DNA of 64,000 bases from the NCBI GenBank assembly GCA_049840815.1, contig JASGJI010000009.1:101985-165984 (forward strand), read 5' to 3'. A model generated the notes under the pieces. The model searched no databases, was not told the DNA's origin, and saw only the letters and a program-made list of their open reading frames with translations. A program made the position numbers and the translations under genes. Below are positions 34,015-43,670 of the stretch, in pieces (position 1 is the stretch's first letter; each line of letters opens with the position of its first letter). This DNA is from JASGDN01 sp049840815 (GTDB lineage: Bacteria > Chloroflexota > Chloroflexia > Thermomicrobiales > UBA6265).

Positions 34015-35040
34015 TCAGGCGTTGGCGGCGGGAGTCGGGTCGTCCCCCTCGGTCATCTCCAGGAAGAGGTCTTCCAGCGTGCTGTGCTTGGACGTGATGG
34101 CGCTGGCGATCATGTTCTGCTCGAAGAGCGCGCGGTTGATCGCCGCACCCGCGTCATCCGGCGCCACCACGATCAACCGGCCCTGCTCGATCGTCACCTG
34201 CTCCACCACCGGCACCCGGCGGATCGCCCGCAAGGCGGCCTCCGGATCGGCGCCCGGCACCACGACCTCGATGTAGCCGCCACGCCGCAACAGGTCGTCG
34301 ACGCTGCCTTCGGTGATCAGCTTGCCGCGCCGGATGATGGCGACACGGTCGCTCACCTGCTCCACCTCATGCAGCATGTGGCTGGCGAGGAGCACGGAAT
34401 GCCCCTCGTCGGCCAGCCGGGGGATGATGTCGCGGATCTCGCGCTGTCCCGCCGGATCGAGGCCGTTCGTCGGCTCGTCGAGGATGACCAGGGCCGGGCT
34501 GGTCAGCAGCGTGGACGCGATGCCCAGCCGCTGCTTCATGCCCAGCGAATAGTTCTTGAACTTGTCGCCCGATCGCTCGTGGAGGTTCACCAGCTTCAGC
34601 AACTCGTCGATGCGGCCGGCGGGGACACCGCCCACCGCCAGGGCGTGCGCCGTCAGGTTGTCATGTCCACTCAGGTAGGGATAGAACGCCGGGTTCTCGA
34701 TGATGGCGCCGATATGGTCCGCGACCAGCGCCGGGTCGTTCTTGAGGTCAGTCCCCATGATCTTCACGGTGCCTTGATCCGGATGGATCAGGCCGAGGAT
34801 CATGCCGACGGTCGTGCTCTTGCCCGCGCCATTCGGCCCGAGGAAGCCGAGCACTTCCCCCTGCGCCACGGTGAAGCTGAGGTCGTCGACGGCGGTGAAG
34901 GTCTTGAAGCGCTTGGTGAGGCCGATCGCCTCCAGCACTGGCGTCCCGGAGGATGCTGGAGACGTTCGTCCAGCGGACGCCACGCCGCGGATTCCCTGGG
35001 GGCTCGCACCGGCGACGAGTGGTGGTTGCGCCTGATTCAT
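34015..35040 (-). CDS. ABC transporter ATP-binding protein
   Basis: The 341-residue protein has a Walker A GPNGAGKST, the signature YSLGMKQRL, a Walker B LVILDEPTNGLDP and a histidine in SHMLHEVEQVSD. A C-terminal extension (GYIEVVVPGADPEAALRAIR onward) is the small regulatory domain common in exporter ATPases. An N-terminal 30-residue tail of Pro/Gly/Ser precedes the domain. The start at 35040 has GAGGAG eight bases before. It energises the ABC-2 permease encoded next. Confidence 0.92.
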   Translation of the reverse strand: MNQAQPPLVAGASPQGIRGVASAGRTSPASSGTPVLEAIGLTKRFKTFTAVDDLSFTVAQGEVLGFLGPNGAGKSTTVGMILGLIHPDQGTVKIMGTDLKNDPALVADHIGAIIENPAFYPYLSGHDNLTAHALAVGGVPAGRIDELLKLVNLHERSGDKFKNYSLGMKQRLGIASTLLTSPALVILDEPTNGLDPAGQREIRDIIPRLADEGHSVLLASHMLHEVEQVSDRVAIIRRGKLITEGSVDDLLRRGGYIEVVVPGADPEAALRAIRRVPVVEQVTIEQGRLIVVAPDDAGAAINRALFEQNMIASAITSKHSTLEDLFLEMTEGDDPTPAANA

Positions 35041-35179
35041 GAACGATCTCCTCAATATCAGGAAGTGTGATGATGCCTGTTTGTGCGTTCGTCGGGCCAG
35101 CACAGGCGACGACGCGTGACTCACCCCAATACGTATGAATCGTACGGTGTGGCGGCGGCGGCTTTGCGACCCGAATGTG

Positions 35180-36466
35180 TCATTTCTGTGTCCGTGTCGC
35201 TGGGTGCGCGATGCGTTCGGTGTGCATCGCGGGTTCCGTCACGTACCGGAAGAACGGCACGATCGTGGCGAGCGTTCCTGCCGCGCAGAGGGCATAGAGC
35301 GTGGGAATGCCGAGCTGCGTCGCGGCAACCCCACCGACCGCCGCGCCGATCGCCTTCGCCCCGAACCCAAGCACCCGGTAGGCACTGGCAACCCGGCCTC
35401 GCATATCCTCCGGGATGTTTCGTTGTTGCCAGGTGTTCGCCGCGACGGCCCATCCTGGCGCCCCGAACTCGCCAAGCAGGAACGCGAAGACGATCGGCCA
35501 GACCTCGCTCGTGGCCGCGGTGATGGCGAACAGGAAGCCATTGCCAAGGATGTTGATCCCGATGGCCCAGCGCTTTCCGAACTGGCGCTGGATTGGCAGC
35601 GTCAGCATCGCTCCGAGGAACGACGCAATCGCCCCGACTGACATCAGCAGCCCCATCTCGAACGCGCTCAAGCCGACCGGCCCCGGTGCGATCGCATAGA
35701 GCACCCACACACTCCACCAGGCCGCCCAGCATCCATTGATGACACCAGACGTCAGGGTGATCGTCCGGAGGGGTTCGGTCGAGAGGATGACCCGCATCCC
35801 GTCGGCGATCGCCCCGCCCGTCTCCCGGACTCGGGTGGGGAAGGGCTGCCGCTCGTACACGGCCCTCCGCATGGTGCCGGGCGAGAATGCGCCGCGCATC
35901 CGGCGGTATCCCGCTGCGGCCATCGCGAATCCGGAGGCTGCGGCCATCGCGGCGACCCCCAGCCCGACGGAAACCAACACGCCGGAGATCACTTGCGCCG
36001 CGTTATCGGTGATCGTGCGCCCCCCGATGACCCGAGCGTTCGCTTGGTCGAGGTGCGATCGGCGGCTGACACGCGGGATGCTCGCGATCAGTGCCGGTTC
36101 GATCACGGTTTCGGTCACGCCTACGAGCAGGGCGATGGCATAGAGCATCGGAAGCGACGCCAGGTCCGCGAACAACGCGACCGCCAGCATCAGGAGTGCT
36201 GCCAGCCGCACCAGCTCCGCGCCGATCAGCAGGCGTCGGCGGTCGAACCGGTCAACGATCAACCCGGCTACCGGTCCAACAATGAGCCAGGGCAAGGTGA
36301 GCGAGACCGTCACCGCCGCGACGTGGACGGGCGATGTGGTCTGTGTGATGGCGGCGAGGGGAAGGAGAAAGGTCGCGATGCCCTTGGCGAGATCGTCGCT
36401 CAGGGCTGCGACAAGCAGTAACCGGAAGGATCGCGATGAACCAAGGAGTCGATGGAGGCGGTGCAT
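35180..36466 (-). CDS. MFS transporter
   Basis: The 428-residue protein has twelve predicted membrane segments. The motif-A-like loop VGPVAGLIVDRFDRRRLLIG follows helix 2, and a second-half copy is LPIQRQFGKRWAIG. The pattern QQRNIPEDMRGRVASAYRV in the C-terminal half is typical of putative multidrug and macrolide exporters. The substrate is not known. It lies 139 bases from the ATPase gene on the same strand, so co-transcription is possible but there is no overlap. Confidence 0.87.
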   Translation of the reverse strand: MHRLHRLLGSSRSFRLLLVAALSDDLAKGIATFLLPLAAITQTTSPVHVAAVTVSLTLPWLIVGPVAGLIVDRFDRRRLLIGAELVRLAALLMLAVALFADLASLPMLYAIALLVGVTETVIEPALIASIPRVSRRSHLDQANARVIGGRTITDNAAQVISGVLVSVGLGVAAMAAASGFAMAAAGYRRMRGAFSPGTMRRAVYERQPFPTRVRETGGAIADGMRVILSTEPLRTITLTSGVINGCWAAWWSVWVLYAIAPGPVGLSAFEMGLLMSVGAIASFLGAMLTLPIQRQFGKRWAIGINILGNGFLFAITAATSEVWPIVFAFLLGEFGAPGWAVAANTWQQRNIPEDMRGRVASAYRVLGFGAKAIGAAVGGVAATQLGIPTLYALCAAGTLATIVPFFRYVTEPAMHTERIAHPATRTQK

Positions 36467-37125
36467 GATCGAATCGCTCCGCTGGCCGCATCGGGCCAGC
36501 CAGCACCGGCAAACGGCACAGAGGCCATTCCGGAATCATCAGAAGCCGATTCGTCGCGAGCCTCGCACTGGCGCACCGTATCCATGGTTGGACACGACAT
36601 CACCACGAGCGGATTCGCGACCGCGCCCGTGGCGTCCGGGGAGTGTCTCATCAGACCGGTGTGGTCCCCCCGCACGCCTCAGGCGCGGGGGCAAAGACTC
36701 TCGCGAAGCATGCACCCTCCATTGGTGCGGCGGCAGGATTGGGGGAATCCCGCTCGTTGATTCCAGCATCATTGTGCCGAACCCCGCCGCGCGCGTCCAG
36801 CGCCTGGGCAAGGGTGCAGGTCACGTTTCGTGATGGCGAGGGTGGGGGCTGCAAGATCCTTCTTCCACCCGTAGATGCGGCCCTTGTGGCCGCCTGACGT
36901 CCCATGGCATCGCCTCCCAGTGCCAGAATGTTCTCATGCCACCCAAGGCGGCCACCGCCCGCTGCTGCGAGGGCTGCGTCTACGAGGATGCTGAGATCGT
37001 TCCATCGCTGATGCGTGCTTCCGGAGCGGCCCCATCACAAAAATGACTTGCACGGGGGTGCAGGTGCGAGAAAGGCCCCGGCATCACGCCAGGACCCTTC
37101 TCGCACAGGGTGATGTATCTGCCGC
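36467..37125. other. 658-base gap with no supported gene
   Basis: The gap upstream of the MFS gene and downstream of the second export operon holds a G/C-rich hairpin near 36667-36691 (CCCCCG and CGGGGG outer stem, GCC/GGC inner) and a small inverted repeat GCGGCC/GGCCGC at 36879-36895. Short open frames on both strands look like background. It may contain the promoter of the MFS gene. Confidence 0.5.
37064..37106 (-). terminator. hairpin terminator of the second ABC-2 operon
   Basis: GTGCGAGAA and TTCTCGCAC pair exactly (9 bp) with further inner pairing, 20 bases beyond the permease stop. Confidence 0.65.
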
Positions 37126-38427
37126 TTACCGCGCGACGCGGATGCCGCCCGCTTGCAGAACGGTCCTCCAGCTCGGCTTCTGGCCGTACATGAGCACGCC
37201 GACCCGGTAGACGCGGCTCGCGAAGAGCACGCCTGCAACCGCCGCCGCCGCCAGCAACAGCAGGCTCACGACGAGTTCCCAGACCGGGACATCCCCCACA
37301 ATCGAGCGCGGCACCATCGAGAACGGCGACGTGAACGGGAAGAGCGAGAGGATCTTCGCGGCCAGCCCATTCGGCGACGAGAGCGTGAACAGCGCCCCGA
37401 GATATCCGACGATAGTGAAGGTCATCAGCGGCGATACCGCCTGGCTCACTTCTTCCTGCCGGCTCAGCAGTGACGCGATGGAGGCATACAGCGAGGCGTA
37501 GAGGATGAAGCCGAGCAGGAAGTAGATCGCGAACAGCCCGACCGCCTGCGCCGAGATCGCGCCAAAGTCCACATCCATGATCGAGGACGAGTTGGACACG
37601 TTCAGCGCGTCTGCCAGTCTCGGCTGCAACGCGAACGCGATCCCTCCGACCAGCATCATCGGCACCAGCTGTGTCGCTGCCGCCAGCCCGATCCCGATCA
37701 CCTTGCCCGCGAGCAGATCGCGCGGCGTGGCGGCGTTGATCATGATCTCCATGATCCGCGAACTCTTTTCTTCCACCACACCCTGGGCGATCCACATGCC
37801 GTACAGGATGATCGCCATGTACATCAGGATCGCGAAGATGAACCCGATTGTGTAACGGGCAGCCTGGTCGGATGTGTTGTCATTCTTTGCCTCAGTTGCC
37901 TGGATCGTGAACGATGGTGGCGTGGCCGCATGCGCGAACTCCTGCTCGCTCACACCTTCCTGCTGCAATCGATCCTGCATCGAAATGGAGGCCACCGCCG
38001 CGTAGATGCGTTGGGCCAGCGCATCGGTCGCGCCATCCTTCGATTCATAGGAGAACGCGAGGTTGCCATCCTGCCCACGCGTCACAATCAGTGCCGCGTC
38101 CACATCTCCGGCGCTCACCTGCTGCCGGGCGGCATCCGGCGTGTCCGTGGACGCCTGGATATCCACGCGGCCCGCTGTCGACTCGTCACCCCCCGTTACG
38201 GTGAAGAGTGGCGCGATGCGCGCGGCCACGTTGGCATCGCTCTGATCGACCACGATCACATGATCGACCGAGGAAGAATCGCCGGAAAACCGCGCAATGA
38301 TCGTTGGCAGACACGCGGCGACGAGAATGCCGAGCACCTGCACGAGGGTGACGATGCGAAAGCTTCGCTGCGAAAAGCGGCTCCACCATTCCCGCTTCGC
38401 CACCAGCCAGATCCGTTGCATGTCCAT
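37126..38427 (-). CDS. ABC-2 type permease, NatB-like
   Basis: The 433-residue protein has an N-terminal membrane helix, a long extracytoplasmic domain (residues about 45-195, SVDHVIVVDQSDANVAARIA onward), then five hydrophobic segments. The motif GVVEEKSSRIMEIMINAATP is the hallmark of NatB-type permeases. Together with the ATPase at 38478 it likely forms a Na+ or drug exporter. The 50-base gap between the two genes implies an operon. The export substrate is inferred only from family. Confidence 0.88.
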   Translation of the reverse strand: MDMQRIWLVAKREWWSRFSQRSFRIVTLVQVLGILVAACLPTIIARFSGDSSSVDHVIVVDQSDANVAARIAPLFTVTGGDESTAGRVDIQASTDTPDAARQQVSAGDVDAALIVTRGQDGNLAFSYESKDGATDALAQRIYAAVASISMQDRLQQEGVSEQEFAHAATPPSFTIQATEAKNDNTSDQAARYTIGFIFAILMYMAIILYGMWIAQGVVEEKSSRIMEIMINAATPRDLLAGKVIGIGLAAATQLVPMMLVGGIAFALQPRLADALNVSNSSSIMDVDFGAISAQAVGLFAIYFLLGFILYASLYASIASLLSRQEEVSQAVSPLMTFTIVGYLGALFTLSSPNGLAAKILSLFPFTSPFSMVPRSIVGDVPVWELVVSLLLLAAAAVAGVLFASRVYRVGVLMYGQKPSWRTVLQAGGIRVAR

Positions 38428-38477
38428 GTCAGTACCCCTTCAACCCGGTCCTGCATTGCGCCAGACCGCCTCGACGA

Positions 38478-39440
38478 TCAGACCTCGACCGGCTCCGGCA
38501 TCTCGGCAACGGCACCGGCCTGCGGCCGGTCGTCCGGCTGCATGTCGCGCACCGACGCAAGGAAGACATCGTTCAGTGACGGATAGCTGATCTCGAAGCG
38601 CGTGACGGGCGCTTCCCGGCGTACCGCCTCCGCCAGCACCGTCCGCGCGACATCCTCCGACGGCACGTTGAGTTCGACGTAGTCCTCCCGCCGCCGGGCA
38701 ACGCTCACCTCCGGGACGGTATCGAGCCACTCGATGCGCTGGTCGTCAGCAACCGCCAGCCGTACGACCTGCTGTCCCATGCTGCGTCGCACCTCATCGA
38801 CCGTCCCGGCGATCACCAACCGCCCGCGGTGGATGATCGAGACGTCGTGGCAGAGCTCCTGGGCGTCGTCCAGTTGATGCGTGGAGAAGATCACTGTCTT
38901 CCCCTGGTCACGCATTGTGAGGAAGGCGTCCTTCATCTGCTGCGCGTTCACCGGGTCGAGGCCGCTGAACGGTTCGTCCAGGATCAGGATCTGCGGATCG
39001 TGCAGGATCGCGGCGAGGAACTGGATCTTCTGCTGGTTGCCCTTGGAGAGCTGGTCGACCGTCTTGTGCTTGTTCTGTTCGATGTCGAGCCGCTTCAGCC
39101 AGAGATCGAGATCGGCCATCACCTTGGCCTTCTTCGCGCCGTAGAGCTGGGCCAGGAAGAGCAGCTGATCGTCCACCGGCATCTTCGGATAGAGGCCGCG
39201 TTCCTCCGGCAGGTACCCGAAGTCGTGACGCGGCACATCGCGCGTGGGCGTGCCGTTCCAGGTGATGCTCCCGGTGTCCGGGCGGATGATGTCCAGAATC
39301 ATCCGCATCGTGGTGGTCTTCCCGGCCCCGTTGGTGCCCAGAAAGCCGAAGATGCGCCCCGGCTCCACCGTGAACGAGATGTCGCGTACCGCGGGGAAGT
39401 CCCCGAAGTTCTTGCTGATCCCATCGATTGCCAATGCCAT
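38478..39440 (-). CDS. ABC transporter ATP-binding protein, NatA-like
   Basis: The 320-residue protein has Walker A TNGAGKTTT, the signature LSKGNQQKI, Walker B LILDEPFSGLDPV and the switch STHQLDDAQ. Its C-terminal extension after the ATPase domain (GQQVVRLAVADDQRIEWLDT onward) is the domain typical of NatA-like ATPases. It energises the NatB-like permease downstream. The start at 39440 has AGAAGGGA nine bases upstream; longer in-frame extensions exist but lack family similarity. Confidence 0.92.
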   Translation of the reverse strand: MALAIDGISKNFGDFPAVRDISFTVEPGRIFGFLGTNGAGKTTTMRMILDIIRPDTGSITWNGTPTRDVPRHDFGYLPEERGLYPKMPVDDQLLFLAQLYGAKKAKVMADLDLWLKRLDIEQNKHKTVDQLSKGNQQKIQFLAAILHDPQILILDEPFSGLDPVNAQQMKDAFLTMRDQGKTVIFSTHQLDDAQELCHDVSIIHRGRLVIAGTVDEVRRSMGQQVVRLAVADDQRIEWLDTVPEVSVARRREDYVELNVPSEDVARTVLAEAVRREAPVTRFEISYPSLNDVFLASVRDMQPDDRPQAGAVAEMPEPVEV

Positions 39441-39480
39441 TGGCTGGTCCCTTCTGCGTTCCGCATGGCCATGCGGCCAG

Positions 39481-39510
39481 ATACTTTCCCATATGTTCGC
39501 TGGGAAGTAT
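39481..39510. promoter_or_regulatory. candidate operator dyad between divergent genes
   Basis: ATACTTTCCC and GGGAAGTAT (one base bulged) flank an 11-base spacer in the 193-base divergent region between the NatA-like gene and the S9 peptidase gene, about 40 bases ahead of the ATPase start. Confidence 0.35.
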
Positions 39511-39633
39511 GGGCGCGGTTTGTCACGAAATCTCGAACATCGGGCTGCCAATCGTGCAACAACCCGGGTGAGGTGCCGTATCATCCCCTCCAGCAGCGTC
39601 ATGCTCGCCATCGCTACCCCCCAAGGAGCATTC

Positions 39634-41637
39634 ATGACCACTCCGACGATCGCGCCTTATGGCAGCTGGTCTTCCCCAATCTCCGCCCGCATGCTCGCCG
39701 AAGCCGGTGTCCGCCTGATGGAACCCGGCGCGGATGGCCAAGACCTCTACTGGCTCGAATCGCGCGCCCAGGAGAAGGGCCGGATGACCCTGATCCGGAA
39801 ATCCGGCGCGTCCGATCCTGTCGAACTTACCCCTGCGCCGTTCAATGTCCGCTCTCGCGTTCACGAGTATGGCGGTGGCGCCTGGACCGCAAGCGGCGGC
39901 ATCGTCGTCTTCACCAATGCCGGCGACCTGCGCCTGTACCGCCTCGATCCGGGCCGCGACACCCCGGTCGCCATCACGCCGGAGGGGGGCCTCCGCTATG
40001 CCAATCCGATCATCGACCTGGCGAACCGTCGCGTGATCGCCATCTGCGAGGATCACAGCTTCCCCGAAGCCGAGGCCGCGAACACGCTCGTCCAGCTCAC
40101 GCTGGAGGGGCCGAACGAGGATGGCGGCAAGATCCTCGTCTCCGGCACGGACTTCGTCGCGTATCCCACGCTCAGCACCGATAGCACCCGCCTCGCGTGG
40201 ATGACGTGGGACCATCCGAACATGCCGTGGGACAGCAGCCAGCTCTGGACCGCCGACCTCACCCCGAACGGCACGCTCTCCGATGTCCGCCTCGTCAACG
40301 AGGGCAAGAATGACTCGGTCGGCCAGCCACGCTGGCTGCCGGACGGATCGCTGGGCTATATCGCGGAGACCACCGGCTGGTGGAATCTCTACCGCGCCCG
40401 CGACAACGAGGCCCCGGTGGCGCTTGCCCCGCGGGAGGCCGAATTCAGCGTCACGCAGTGGGTGCTGAACCAATCGAGCTGGGATGTGGTGGACAACGAC
40501 ACGCTGGCCGTCTCCTGGACGCAGGACGGCGAGTGGTCGCTCGGCCTGCTGGACCTCTCCTCTGGCGAGTTGACCCGCCTGGACCTTCCGTTCTCCGTCA
40601 TCCAGCAGGTGCGGATGCAGCCGGAGACCCGTTCGCTGGTCTTCATTGGGGCATCGGCCACCCTGCCGGCGCGTCTTGTCCGTCTCGACCTCGCTGCCCT
40701 TCGGAATGGCACCGCCGCGAGCGAGGCCCTGGAGACCATCCGCGTCAGCGCCGAGAGCGACATCGATCCGGGATATTTCTCGGTTCCGGAGGCGATCAGC
40801 TGGACGGCACCGGATGGATCGCCTGTCCACGGCTTCTACTACCCGCCGGTGAACAAGGATTTCGCCGCACCCGATGGTGAACTGCCGCCGGTGATCGTGG
40901 AGAGTCACGGCGGACCGACCGGTGCGACGAATTCCGCGTTCAGCCTTGCCACTCAGTACTGGACGAGCCGGGGCTTCGCGATCCTCGATGTCAACTACGG
41001 TGGCAGTACCGGCTATGGCCGCGCGTATCGCGAACGCCTGCTTGGGCAATGGGGCATCGTGGATATCGACGACTGCGTGAGCGGTGTCCAGCACCTGGTG
41101 GCCGAGGGGAAGGCCGATCCAAACCGCCTCATCATCCGGGGTGGCAGCGCGGGCGGCTACACGACCCTCGCCGCGCTCACCTTCCGCGATGTCTTCACAG
41201 CGGGCACGAGCTACTTCGGCGTCGGCGACCTCGAAGCGTTGGCGACGGACACCCACAAGCTGGAGTCGCGCTACCTCGACAGCCTGATCGGTCCGTATCC
41301 CGAGCGGAAGGACCTCTACGATGCCCGCTCGCCGATCCACCACACGGACAAGCTCAGCAGCCCGATGATCCTCTTCCAGGGGTTGGACGACCTCGTGGTG
41401 CCGCCCGCGCAGGCAACCGCGATGGCCGATGCCGTCCGCAAGAAGGGATTGCCCGTCGCGCTCTACCTCTACGAGGGGGAGGGCCACGGCTTCCGGCAGG
41501 CGGAGACCATTGTCCGCACAGCGGAATCGGAACTGTCCTTCTACGCCCAACTCTTCCGCTTCGCGCTGGCTGACGACATCGCTCCGATCGCCATCGACAA
41601 TCTCCACCTTGCTGGAGAGCGCAACGACTATCTCTGA
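39634..41637 (+). CDS. S9 family prolyl oligopeptidase-like serine peptidase
   Basis: The 667-residue protein has an N-terminal WD-like beta-propeller (YGGGAWTASGGIVVFTNAG and repeated DLRLYRL segments) and a C-terminal alpha/beta-hydrolase domain. The catalytic serine is Ser505 in RGGSAGGYT; the acid is Asp585 or Asp586 in LDDLVVP and the histidine is His618 in GEGHGFRQ. It is a cytoplasmic acylaminoacyl/dipeptidyl-type peptidase. The ATG at 39634 has AAGGAG five bases upstream. The length is normal for the family. Confidence 0.93.
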   Translation: MTTPTIAPYGSWSSPISARMLAEAGVRLMEPGADGQDLYWLESRAQEKGRMTLIRKSGASDPVELTPAPFNVRSRVHEYGGGAWTASGGIVVFTNAGDLRLYRLDPGRDTPVAITPEGGLRYANPIIDLANRRVIAICEDHSFPEAEAANTLVQLTLEGPNEDGGKILVSGTDFVAYPTLSTDSTRLAWMTWDHPNMPWDSSQLWTADLTPNGTLSDVRLVNEGKNDSVGQPRWLPDGSLGYIAETTGWWNLYRARDNEAPVALAPREAEFSVTQWVLNQSSWDVVDNDTLAVSWTQDGEWSLGLLDLSSGELTRLDLPFSVIQQVRMQPETRSLVFIGASATLPARLVRLDLAALRNGTAASEALETIRVSAESDIDPGYFSVPEAISWTAPDGSPVHGFYYPPVNKDFAAPDGELPPVIVESHGGPTGATNSAFSLATQYWTSRGFAILDVNYGGSTGYGRAYRERLLGQWGIVDIDDCVSGVQHLVAEGKADPNRLIIRGGSAGGYTTLAALTFRDVFTAGTSYFGVGDLEALATDTHKLESRYLDSLIGPYPERKDLYDARSPIHHTDKLSSPMILFQGLDDLVVPPAQATAMADAVRKKGLPVALYLYEGEGHGFRQAETIVRTAESELSFYAQLFRFALADDIAPIAIDNLHLAGERNDYL

Positions 41638-41647
41638 CGGAAACGTG

Positions 41648-41686
41648 AGAACTGAGGACGGAGAACTCAGAACAGTCCTCAGTTCT
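41648..41686. repeat. inverted repeat between S9 peptidase and ilvD
   Basis: AGAACTGAGGAC (41648-41659) pairs exactly with GTCCTCAGTTCT (41675-41686). Related GGAGAACT/AGTTCTCC and GTGAGAAC/GTTCTCAC arms extend to about 41718, giving several alternative hairpins. It could act as a terminator for the S9 gene or be a dispersed repeat. Confidence 0.6.
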
Positions 41687-41733
41687 GCGTCCTTCGTCCT
41701 AAGTTCTCCGTTCTCACTCCTCAAGGATCACCC

Positions 41734-43569
41734 ATGCCCGCGTATCGTTCCCGAACCACCACCCACGGCCGCAACATGGCCGGTGCCCGCGGCCTCTGGC
41801 GCGCCACCGGCGTCAAGGATGGTGACTTCGGCAAGCCCATCATCGCTGTGGTCAACTCGTTCACCCAGTTCGTGCCCGGCCACGTCCACCTGAAGGACCT
41901 CGGCCAGCTCGTCGCCCGCGAGATCGAGGCGGCGGGTGGCATCGCCAAGGAGTTCAACACCATCGCCGTGGACGACGGGATCGCCATGGGGCACGACGGC
42001 ATGCTCTATTCCCTGCCTTCCCGCGAGATCATCGCGGACAGCGTCGAGTACATGGTGAACGCCCACTGCGCCGATGCGATGGTCTGCATCTCCAACTGCG
42101 ACAAGATCACACCGGGCATGCTGAACGCGGCCATGCGCCTGAACATTCCCGCCATCTTCGTTTCCGGTGGTCCGATGGAGGCCGGCAAGGTCACGTTCAA
42201 TGGCATCACGCGCTCGATGGACCTGATCGACGCGATGGTCGCCGCTGCCGATGACCGCATCTCCGACGAGGAGGTGCAGGTGATCGAGCGCTCGGCCTGC
42301 CCGACCTGCGGTTCCTGCTCCGGCATGTTCACCGCCAATTCGATGAATTGCCTGACGGAGGCGCTCGGCCTCTCGCTGCCCGGGAACGGCTCCACCCTCG
42401 CCACCCACGCCGACCGCAAGCGTCTCTTCGAGGAGGCGGGTCATCGCATCGTCGATCTCGCCCGCCGCTATTACGAGGGCGACGACGAGTCGATCCTCCC
42501 GCGCAATGTCGCCAACAAGCAGGCGTTCGAGAACGCCATGTCGCTCGATATCGCGATGGGTGGTTCCACGAATACCGTGCTGCACATCCTCGCTGCTGCC
42601 TATGAAGGCGATATCGACTTCGACATGGATGATATCGATGCGCTCTCCCGCCGCGTGCCTTGCCTCTCGAAGGTCGCACCGGCCAAGGCCGATGTCCACA
42701 TGGAGGATGTCCACCGCGCGGGCGGCATCATGGCCATCCTCGGCCAGCTGGACGCTGCCGGGCTGATCCACCGCGACTCCCCGACTGTCCACACAGCCAC
42801 CCTGGGTGAGGCAATCGACCACTGGGCGATCGACCGCACCGCCGATGAGGCGGTCCGCACGTTCTTCCGCGCCGCGCCGGGCGGCATCCCGACCCAGGTC
42901 GCGTTCAGCCAGGATGCCCGCTGGGACGACCTGGACCTCGACCGCGAGACGGGTGTGATCCGCTCCGCCGAGCATCCGTTCTCGAAGGATGGTGGCCTGG
43001 CGGTGTTGAAGGGCAACATCGCGCTTGATGGTTGCATCGTGAAGACCGCCGGTGTGGACGAGTCGATCCTGACCTTCACCGGTCCGGCCGTCGTCTTCGA
43101 GAGCCAGAACGACGCCGTGAAGGGCATCCTCGGCGGCGAGGTCAAGGCTGGCGATGTGGTGGTGATCCGCTATGAGGGACCGAAGGGCGGCCCTGGCATG
43201 CAGGAGATGCTCTATCCGACGAGCTACCTGAAGTCGCGCGGGCTTGGCAAGGCCTGCGCCCTCGTTACTGATGGACGCTTTTCCGGCGGCACATCCGGCC
43301 TCTCGATCGGCCACGCCTCGCCAGAGGCCGCGCAGGGTGGCGCGATCGGTCTCGTCCGCAACGGCGACACCATCGCGATCGACATCCCGAACCGGACCAT
43401 CGACTTCCTGGTCTCCGACGACGAGCTGGCCGCCCGTCGCGCGGAGCAGGATCGCCTCGGCTGGAAGCCCGCCGCGCCCCGCAAGCGCAACGTGACGACC
43501 GCGCTGAAGGCCTATGCGGCGTTCGCGGCCTCGGCGGACAAGGGGGCTGTGCGCATCCTCCCGGAGTAA
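41734..43569 (+). CDS. ilvD: dihydroxy-acid dehydratase
   Basis: The 611-residue protein is a full-length IlvD. It has the iron-sulfur cysteines and neighbours: CISNCDKITPGMLNA, CPTCGSCSGMFTANSMNCL, and the C-terminal TDGRFSGGTSGLSIGHASPE. It converts 2,3-dihydroxy-3-methylbutanoate and 2,3-dihydroxy-3-methylpentanoate to the corresponding 2-keto acids in valine and isoleucine synthesis. The other branched-chain genes are not in this window. A strong terminator follows at 43596. Confidence 0.97.
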   Translation: MPAYRSRTTTHGRNMAGARGLWRATGVKDGDFGKPIIAVVNSFTQFVPGHVHLKDLGQLVAREIEAAGGIAKEFNTIAVDDGIAMGHDGMLYSLPSREIIADSVEYMVNAHCADAMVCISNCDKITPGMLNAAMRLNIPAIFVSGGPMEAGKVTFNGITRSMDLIDAMVAAADDRISDEEVQVIERSACPTCGSCSGMFTANSMNCLTEALGLSLPGNGSTLATHADRKRLFEEAGHRIVDLARRYYEGDDESILPRNVANKQAFENAMSLDIAMGGSTNTVLHILAAAYEGDIDFDMDDIDALSRRVPCLSKVAPAKADVHMEDVHRAGGIMAILGQLDAAGLIHRDSPTVHTATLGEAIDHWAIDRTADEAVRTFFRAAPGGIPTQVAFSQDARWDDLDLDRETGVIRSAEHPFSKDGGLAVLKGNIALDGCIVKTAGVDESILTFTGPAVVFESQNDAVKGILGGEVKAGDVVVIRYEGPKGGPGMQEMLYPTSYLKSRGLGKACALVTDGRFSGGTSGLSIGHASPEAAQGGAIGLVRNGDTIAIDIPNRTIDFLVSDDELAARRAEQDRLGWKPAAPRKRNVTTALKAYAAFAASADKGAVRILPE

Positions 43570-43595
43570 CCATCGCCAATCGAAACGCATGAGAA

Positions 43596-43634
43596 CGAAG
43601 ACCCGCCAGGCACATCATGCCTGGCGGGTCTTCG
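43596..43634. terminator. bidirectional hairpin terminator
   Basis: A perfect 17-bp stem (CGAAGACCCGCCAGGCA and complement) with a five-base loop CATCA lies between the convergent ilvD and GH78-like genes. Confidence 0.88.
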
Positions 43635-43670
43635 TCGGTGCCCGGAGGGTCAGGTAAGTGGTCCGTCCAC

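Noticed and set aside
36936..37046. A 36-codon frame with CCEGC and VYED residues
   Set aside because: It is too short, has no ribosome site and no family that I recognise.
39523..43590. Long minus-strand frames opposite the S9 peptidase and ilvD genes
   Set aside because: Both plus-strand proteins are complete and well-conserved families; the antisense translations are compositionally biased shadows.
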